A stretch of DNA of 10,799 nucleotides from positions 1 to 10,799 of the forward strand of contig JAGBVY010000049.1 in assembly GCA_017630115.1 (NCBI GenBank), given 5' to 3'. Position 1 is the stretch's first letter, and each line of letters opens with the position of its first letter. Positions 6,896 to 10,799 of this stretch are shown here, piece after piece. The translations under genes and the position numbers were made by a program. This DNA is from Tidjanibacter sp. Lineage in GTDB: Bacteria; Bacteroidota; Bacteroidia; Bacteroidales; Rikenellaceae. Below the pieces are notes generated by a model. The model ran no database searches and was not told the origin of the DNA. It was given only the letters and a program-made list of their open reading frames with translations.

Positions 6896-9103
6896 CTATT
6901 TTTTCTCGCGGCGCTCGGGGCGGTGGCCACCTTTGTGCTCACCTTTGGGGCGTGCGGGCCTCTCAGCGGGCTCAACATAACCCTCGGGTTTGGGCAGCAA
7001 TACCTTCCTCGAAAGTTTCAGTTTACCAGTCTTTGCGTCGGAGCCAATGAGCTTAACCTCAATCATATCGCCCTCTTTAAGGCCGGTCTCCTCCATAGTC
7101 TCAAAACGCTTGTAGTCAATCTCCGAGATGTGCAACAAAGCGTCCTTGCCGGGAAGAATCTCAACAAATGCACCAAAAGCAACAATCGAACGAATCTTGC
7201 CGTTGTAAACCTCGCCAACCTCAGGCACAGCTACGATGCCTTTAATGCGAGCCAAGGCTGCATCCATACCCTCTTTGTCCTGACCGAAAATATCAACAAT
7301 ACCCTTGTTGTCCTCCTCGGTGATGGTGATGGTGGTGCCGGTAGTCTTCTGAATGTCCTGAATAACCTTACCGCCGGGGCCGATAACAGCACCGATAAAG
7401 TCCTGAGGAATAACAATCTGAACGATGCGGGGAACAAAGGGACGGAAGTCCTCGCGAGGCTCAGCAATGCACTCGGTGAGTTTGCCGAGGATATGCATAC
7501 GACCCTGACGAGCCTGTTCGAGAGCCTTAGCCAAAACCTCATACGACAGACCATCAACCTTAATATCCATCTGGGTTGCGGTGATACCGTCGGCAGTACC
7601 AGTTACCTTGAAGTCCATATCGCCCAAGTGGTCCTCATCGCCCAGAATGTCGGACAAGATTGCATACCTGTCACCCTCCGAGATAAGACCCATAGCAATA
7701 CCCGATACGGGTTTCTTCATCTTCAAGCCCGAATCCATAAGTGCCAAAGTACCAGCACATACGGTGGCCATCGACGACGAACCATTCGACTCCAAAATGT
7801 CGCTCACCACCCTAACTGCATAGGGATTCTCCTCGCCTACGGGAACCATAGGTTTCAGAGCCCTCCAAGCCAAGTTGCCGTGGCCAATCTCGCGGCGCGA
7901 GAGGCTGCGTGCGGGCTTAGCCTCGCCAGTAGAGAAGGGAGGGAAGTTGTAGTGCAATACAAACTGCTCGCTACCCTGATTCAGAACCTCGTCAATCATC
8001 TTCTCATCGAGCTTAGTACCGAGGGTTACGCTGGTCATCGACTGGGTCTCACCACGGGTAAATACAGCCGAGCCGTGAGCGCAAGGCAGAACGCCCACCT
8101 CGCACCAGATAGGACGAATCTCGTCGGTCTTACGACCGTCAAGCCTCTTACCCTCGTCAAGAATCATATTCCTCATAGCCTTCTTCATCACCTCGTCGTG
8201 GAAGTAGCGGTGAATCATACCCTTCTTCTCTTCCAACTCCTCCTCGGTGAACTGCTCGCAGAACTCTGCTTCGAGCGCCTCAAAAGCCTCGCTACGCTCG
8301 TGCTTAGCGCTACCTGCGGTAGCAATAGCATAGGCCTTGTCGTAGGTCTCAGCCACAACTTTGGCCTTCAACTCCTCGTCGTTTACCTCGTGGCAGTACT
8401 CCCTCTTGACATCCTTGCCAAGCTCCTTGGCCAACTCAATCTGAGCCAAGCACTGGGGTTTGATTGCCTCGTGAGCAAACTTGATGGCTTCGAGCATATC
8501 GGCCTCGCTAACCTCCTTCATCTCACCCTCAACCATAAGGATGTTGTCGTAGGTTGCACCAACCATAAGGTCGATGTCGGCATCTTTATTCTGCTCGAAA
8601 GTGGGGTTAATCATAAGCTGACCATTCACCCTTGCTACCCTCACCTCCGAGATGGGGCACTCAAAAGGAATGTCCGACACAGCCAAAGCTGCCGAAGCAG
8701 CCAAGCCAGCCAATGCGTCGGGCTGAATATCTTTGGCAGCCGAGATGAGGTTTACGGTAACAAACACCTCAGCGTGGTAGTTCGAAGGGAACAAGGGGCG
8801 CAATGCGCGGTCGATAAGCCTTGCTACCAGAATCTCGCTGTCCGAGGGGCGAGCCTCACGTTTGAGGAAGCCACCGGGGAAACGACCTGCTGCTGCATAC
8901 TTCTCGCGGTACTCAACCGAGAGGGGCATAAAGTCACAATCATCTTTGGCATCTTTGGCGGCCACTACGGTTGCGAGCAACATTGTGTCGCCCTGCTGAA
9001 CAATCACCGAACCGTCGGCCTGTTTGGCATACTTGCCAGTCGAAATAGTAATCTCGCGCTCATCGTCGAGGCGGATGACCTTTTTGATTTCGTTGTACAA
9101 CAT
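6896..9103 (-). CDS. pnp: Polyribonucleotide nucleotidyltransferase (PNPase)
   Basis: Phosphorolytic 3'-to-5' exoribonuclease (RNA + phosphate to nucleoside diphosphates), a homotrimer of RNA turnover. The 735-residue protein has the full family layout: first RNase PH domain (about 1-145, with [20 protein letters not shown] at 73-92), a helical linker (about 240-315), a second, catalytic RNase PH domain (about 320-540, with [13 protein letters not shown] at 343-355, [18 protein letters not shown] at 434-451 and the metal-binding [13 protein letters not shown] at 488-500), a KH domain (about 555-620, GPGG loop at 575-578) and an S1 domain (about 630-700). The tail (711-735) is short, basic and rich in Pro, Gly and His. 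Length is normal for Bacteroidetes PNPase. It lies 173 bp downstream of rpsO on the same strand, the order also found in E. coli. It may be reached by read-through from rpsO and by its own promoter (9201-9208). The stop is TAG, with a TAA two codons later. Confidence 0.98.
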   Translation of the reverse strand: MLYNEIKKVIRLDDEREITISTGKYAKQADGSVIVQQGDTMLLATVVAAKDAKDDCDFMPLSVEYREKYAAAGRFPGGFLKREARPSDSEILVARLIDRALRPLFPSNYHAEVFVTVNLISAAKDIQPDALAGLAASAALAVSDIPFECPISEVRVARVNGQLMINPTFEQNKDADIDLMVGATYDNILMVEGEMKEVSEADMLEAIKFAHEAIKPQCLAQIELAKELGKDVKREYCHEVNDEELKAKVVAETYDKAYAIATAGSAKHERSEAFEALEAEFCEQFTEEELEEKKGMIHRYFHDEVMKKAMRNMILDEGKRLDGRKTDEIRPIWCEVGVLPCAHGSAVFTRGETQSMTSVTLGTKLDEKMIDEVLNQGSEQFVLHYNFPPFSTGEAKPARSLSRREIGHGNLAWRALKPMVPVGEENPYAVRVVSDILESNGSSSMATVCAGTLALMDSGLKMKKPVSGIAMGLISEGDRYAILSDILGDEDHLGDMDFKVTGTADGITATQMDIKVDGLSYEVLAKALEQARQGRMHILGKLTECIAEPREDFRPFVPRIVQIVIPQDFIGAVIGPGGKVIQDIQKTTGTTITITEEDNKGIVDIFGQDKEGMDAALARIKGIVAVPEVGEVYNGKIRSIVAFGAFVEILPGKDALLHISEIDYKRFETMEETGLKEGDMIEVKLIGSDAKTGKLKLSRKVLLPKPEGYVEPAERPARPKGEHKGGHRPERREKK

Positions 9104-9158
9104 CTTTGTTTTCGTCTAATTTATTTTTGCATCCAATTGGTTTTCAACAACTAAGCGA

Positions 9159-9191
9159 TTTTGGGTCGCAGTGCACACCTCTCTCCCAAAA
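9159..9191 (-). promoter_or_regulatory. Stem-loop in the pnp leader
   Basis: TTTTGGG (9159-9165) and CCCAAAA (9185-9191) form a 7-bp perfect stem whose loop contains the palindrome GTGCAC (9171-9176). It would lie in the 5' leader of pnp about 55 nt before the start codon. The CCCAAA arm is duplicated at 9199-9204, so pairing can switch (see findings). Confidence 0.5.
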
Positions 9192-9198
9192 CCACTCT

Positions 9199-9256
9199 CC
9201 CAAACGTAAAGCAAAGGCAAGTACCAACGACTGGAACATTGCCTTTGCTGTTTGGG
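9199..9256 (-). terminator. Long stem-loop after rpsO (terminator or processing site)
   Basis: Core arms AGCAAAGGCAA (9210-9220) and TTGCCTTTGCT (9239-9249) are perfect over 11 bp with an 18-base loop. After a 4-base bulge on one side the stem continues with CCCAAAC (9199-9205) and GTTTGGG (9250-9256). It starts 20 nt past the rpsO stop. No T-run follows, so it could be a terminator, an RNase III-type processing site, or both. The equivalent E. coli rpsO-pnp spacer also carries a terminator and an RNase III-cut stem. Confidence 0.65.
9201..9208 (-). promoter_or_regulatory. pnp: Candidate internal promoter (-7 element) for pnp
   Basis: The minus strand reads TACGTTTG, a perfect TAnnTTTG, inside the distal arm of the stem-loop after rpsO. 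It would start pnp mRNA near 9197 with a leader of about 93 nt that includes the 9159-9191 stem-loop. The upstream -33 match is poor (TTGG at a short spacing). Confidence 0.4.
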
Positions 9257-9276
9257 TTCTCTTTGTGAGTAGCCGA

Positions 9277-9549
9277 TTACTTACGAATACCGAGAGCTTT
9301 GATAATAGCCCTGTAACGCTCAATATCTACTCGTTTGAGATAGTCGAGCAACTGACGACGTTTACCTACAAGACGAAGAAGTGCACGCTGGGTGCCAAAG
9401 TCGTGACGGTTCTGTTTCATGTGCTCGGTAAGGTGGTTGATACGGTAAGTAAAAAGTGCTACCTGGCTCTCAGGCGAACCTGTGTCCACTTTCGATGCAC
9501 CGTACTGGCCGAAAAGCTCCTGCTTTTTCTCTGCGTTCAAATAACTCAT
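9277..9549 (-). CDS. rpsO: 30S ribosomal protein S15 (uS15)
   Basis: A 90-residue small-subunit protein that binds the 16S rRNA central domain early in assembly. The sequence is canonical: DTGSPESQVALFTYRINHLT (22-41), then HMKQNRHDFGTQRALLRLVG (43-62) and KRRQLLDYLKR, the helices that contact rRNA. Full length is usual (about 89 residues). The ATG at 9549 gives the standard MSYLNAEKKQ start, with no Shine-Dalgarno and an A/T-rich upstream stretch. It has its own promoter at 9623-9630. In several bacteria S15 represses its own mRNA through leader structure; the leader here (about 9550-9619) contains possible small stems but none I would call with confidence. Confidence 0.98.
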   Translation of the reverse strand: MSYLNAEKKQELFGQYGASKVDTGSPESQVALFTYRINHLTEHMKQNRHDFGTQRALLRLVGKRRQLLDYLKRVDIERYRAIIKALGIRK

Positions 9550-9622
9550 TGTACTGTAAAAATTTAGTTATGTTCCACTTTACGACGAATCCGCCTTATT
9601 CGAATATCGCCAAAGCGTGGCG

Positions 9623-9630
9623 CAAAGATA
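9623..9630 (-). promoter_or_regulatory. rpsO: -7 promoter element of rpsO
   Basis: The minus strand reads TATCTTTG, a perfect TAnnTTTG, 73 bp upstream of the rpsO ATG; predicted start near 9619. It is preceded by a TTTCAAY heptamer array ending 8 bp upstream. Confidence 0.75.
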
Positions 9631-9638
9631 CACATAAA

Positions 9639-9666
9639 ATTGAAAGTTGAAAGTTGAAAATTGAAA
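9639..9666 (-). repeat. Tandem heptamer array (RTTGAAA x4) upstream of the rpsO promoter
   Basis: Plus strand: ATTGAAA, GTTGAAA, GTTGAAA, ATTGAAA in exact 7-bp register, followed by a degenerate GTTGAAA at 9671-9677. In the direction of rpsO transcription the units read TTTCAAT or TTTCAAC. Confidence 0.75.
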
Positions 9667-9767
9667 ATTCGTTGAAAATTAAGCAAAAAACACCTGTTTA
9701 GCCTCTGGATTGGGGCTACGAATTGGCCAAGCCGAGCCGATTGCCCCACATTTTTCTATTTTTCCAC

Positions 9768-9781
9768 TTTCAATTTTCAAT
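9768..9781 (+). repeat. Heptamer pair (TTTCAAT x2) upstream of the apbE promoter
   Basis: TTTCAAT at 9768-9774 and 9775-9781, within a T-rich stretch from 9751. The pair ends 9 bp upstream of the apbE -7 box and has the same orientation relative to transcription as the rpsO and receptor arrays. Confidence 0.6.
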
Positions 9782-9790
9782 TCCCCCTCC

Positions 9791-9798
9791 TATCTTTG
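9791..9798 (+). promoter_or_regulatory. apbE: -7 promoter element of apbE
   Basis: TATCTTTG, a perfect TAnnTTTG, ends only 4 bases before the apbE ATG at 9803. If transcription starts at the usual distance, the mRNA begins at or next to the start codon (leaderless). Confidence 0.65.
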
Positions 9799-9802
9799 CA
9801 CT

Positions 9803-10799
9803 ATGAAAAACGGAAAAATTGCCATACCCATTTTGCTTGTCGCCCTTGTGGTGGGGCTGATTGTTAGCGACTGCCAGCGCAACCACTCGCGCAAGGCTGT
9901 ACCCCACACCACCCTTAGGGGTGAGGCGTTGGGCACATTCTACCAAATAACCGCCCTCGGTGAACTTCCAAAGGAGTTCCAGAGTCAGCTCGACTCTCTT
10001 TTTGCCGAGGCCAACAACTCAATGAGCATCTTCCAAAAAAGTTCGCTTCTGAGTCGTATCAATCGTGGGGAGACCACCACCGCCGACCCCCACATCGCCC
10101 ACTGCATCGCTCTGGCTCAGGGCGTTAGTGAGCTTTCCGACGGAGCCTACGACATCACCATACGTCCCCTTGTGGAGGCTTTTGGCTTTGCAGACAAAGA
10201 TCCCAATTACAACATCAACGTCGATTCGCTCCTCGGCTTTGTGGGCTACCAGAAGCTCTGCCTCGACGGCTTGGAGGTTGTCAAGAGCGACCCTCGCGTA
10301 ACCATCGACCTCAACTCGGTGGCCAAGGGCTACACCGTCGATTTGGCCGCACAACTGGTGGAGGCTACGGGGTGTAAAGACTACCTTGTTGATATTGGCG
10401 GCGAGATTTACTGCCGAGGCACAAATCCCTATGGCGAGGCTTGGGGTGTGGGCATCGAGACCCCCTTTGAGGGCAATTTTTCGCTCACAGGCGAGCACAT
10501 CACCACCGTTGTGAGGGTGAGTGAGTGCGGTATGGCCACCAGTGGCAACTATCGCAACTATCGCACCGACGACAAGGGCAACAAATATACCCACATAATC
10601 AACCCACACACGGGCGCGAGCACCTCCTCGTCGCTCCTTTCGGCTACGGTGTTGGCAGAGAGCTGTGCGCTGGCCGACTGCTACGGCACAATGTTTATTG
10701 CCCTCGGACTCGACAGAGCTCGTGAGGTGGCCGCAAGGGAGAACATTGCCGCCTTGTTTATATACGACGATGCGGGCACAATGAGGGTCGAAAAAAGCG
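9803..10799 (+). CDS. apbE: FAD:protein FMN transferase (ApbE), 3' end beyond window
   Basis: Transfers FMN from FAD to a Thr or Ser of extracytoplasmic or membrane redox proteins (such as Nqr/Rnf subunits), using Mg2+. 332 codons are present with no stop before the edge; family length (about 330-350) suggests only a short piece is missing. After an N-terminal hydrophobic anchor (about 6-22) come the family motifs: LGTFYQIT (43-50), LSDGAYDITIRPLVEAFGF (111-129), DLNSVAKGYTVD (169-180, flavin site), DIGGEIYCRG (197-206), MATSGNYRNY (244-253), THIINPHTG (263-271) and ALADCYGT (289-296), whose Asp292 and Thr296 match the metal-binding pair. Cys24 could be lipidated, but the preceding Asp (VSDC) is unusual for a lipobox, so a membrane anchor is the alternative. 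The ATG is fixed by the signal/anchor; the next in-frame ATG (codon 74) would lose motif one. Divergent from rpsO. No target flavoprotein is in view. Confidence 0.93.
   Translation, partial: MKNGKIAIPILLVALVVGLIVSDCQRNHSRKAVPHTTLRGEALGTFYQITALGELPKEFQSQLDSLFAEANNSMSIFQKSSLLSRINRGETTTADPHIAHCIALAQGVSELSDGAYDITIRPLVEAFGFADKDPNYNINVDSLLGFVGYQKLCLDGLEVVKSDPRVTIDLNSVAKGYTVDLAAQLVEATGCKDYLVDIGGEIYCRGTNPYGEAWGVGIETPFEGNFSLTGEHITTVVRVSECGMATSGNYRNYRTDDKGNKYTHIINPHTGASTSSSLLSATVLAESCALADCYGTMFIALGLDRAREVAARENIAALFIYDDAGTMRVEKS

Noticed and set aside
6923..9154. 743-codon open frame on the plus strand opposite pnp
   Set aside because: It is antisense to a certain gene, has no recognisable domain, and arises from codon bias in a highly expressed gene.
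9713..9746. GGGGC ... GCCCC inverted pair in the rpsO-apbE spacer
   Set aside because: Only 5 bp with a long loop, upstream of the apbE promoter and not downstream of any gene end; compatible with chance.
9564..9749. 61-codon frame between rpsO and apbE
   Set aside because: It runs through the heptamer array and the rpsO promoter; the peptide is an artefact of repeat sequence.
10019..10609. 196-codon open frame on the minus strand inside apbE
   Set aside because: The plus strand encodes all ApbE motifs across this interval; the antisense frame is a shadow.

Overview
This is a Bacteroidales-type chromosomal segment, possibly from a Rikenellaceae/Alistipes-like gut bacterium (family-level placement is only an impression). 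The evidence is a TonB-dependent receptor with an N-terminal carboxypeptidase-regulatory-like domain paired with a DUF4249 lipoprotein, several promoters with the Bacteroidetes -7 motif TAnnTTTG, start codons without Shine-Dalgarno sequences, and Bacteroidetes versions of OmpA/TPR and ApbE lipoproteins. Seven protein genes are present. Six lie on the minus strand and the last, apbE, runs off the right edge on the plus strand.

Layout, left to right. 1-190 is non-coding and holds a hairpin repeat downstream of deoC. 191-1069 is deoC (deoxyribose-phosphate aldolase). 1174-2145 is a DUF4249 surface lipoprotein. 2161-4659 is its TonB-dependent receptor partner, broken by two in-frame stop codons while the frame is otherwise intact from signal peptide to C-terminal Phe. 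4660-4962 (about 300 bp) is a repeat-rich intergenic region with the receptor promoter, a heptamer array, a run of short palindromes, and a 122-bp nested inverted repeat that ends at the stop codon of the next gene. 4963-6693 encodes an OmpA-like/TPR lipoprotein whose mRNA is predicted to start with a strong hairpin. 6896-9103 is pnp (polynucleotide phosphorylase) and 9277-9549 is rpsO (ribosomal protein S15), in the widely conserved rpsO-pnp order. 9803-10799 is apbE (FAD:protein FMN transferase), divergent from rpsO.

How the genes relate. rpsO-pnp is a translation/RNA-decay pair; its spacer contains stem-loops able to form alternative pairings and a possible internal pnp promoter. The receptor and DUF4249 genes would form an outer-membrane uptake operon, with the receptor at present apparently inactivated. 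deoC (deoxynucleoside catabolism), the OmpA/TPR lipoprotein (envelope) and apbE (flavinylation of extracytoplasmic or membrane redox proteins) look like independent units.

I see no mobile element, CRISPR array, tRNA or defence system, and no clear new multi-gene system. The most interesting signals are non-coding: a two-copy hairpin family whose stems are kept by compensatory changes, TTTCAAY heptamer arrays in the same orientation upstream of three promoters, and the rpsO-pnp leader structures. The doubly interrupted receptor frame is the main coding oddity.
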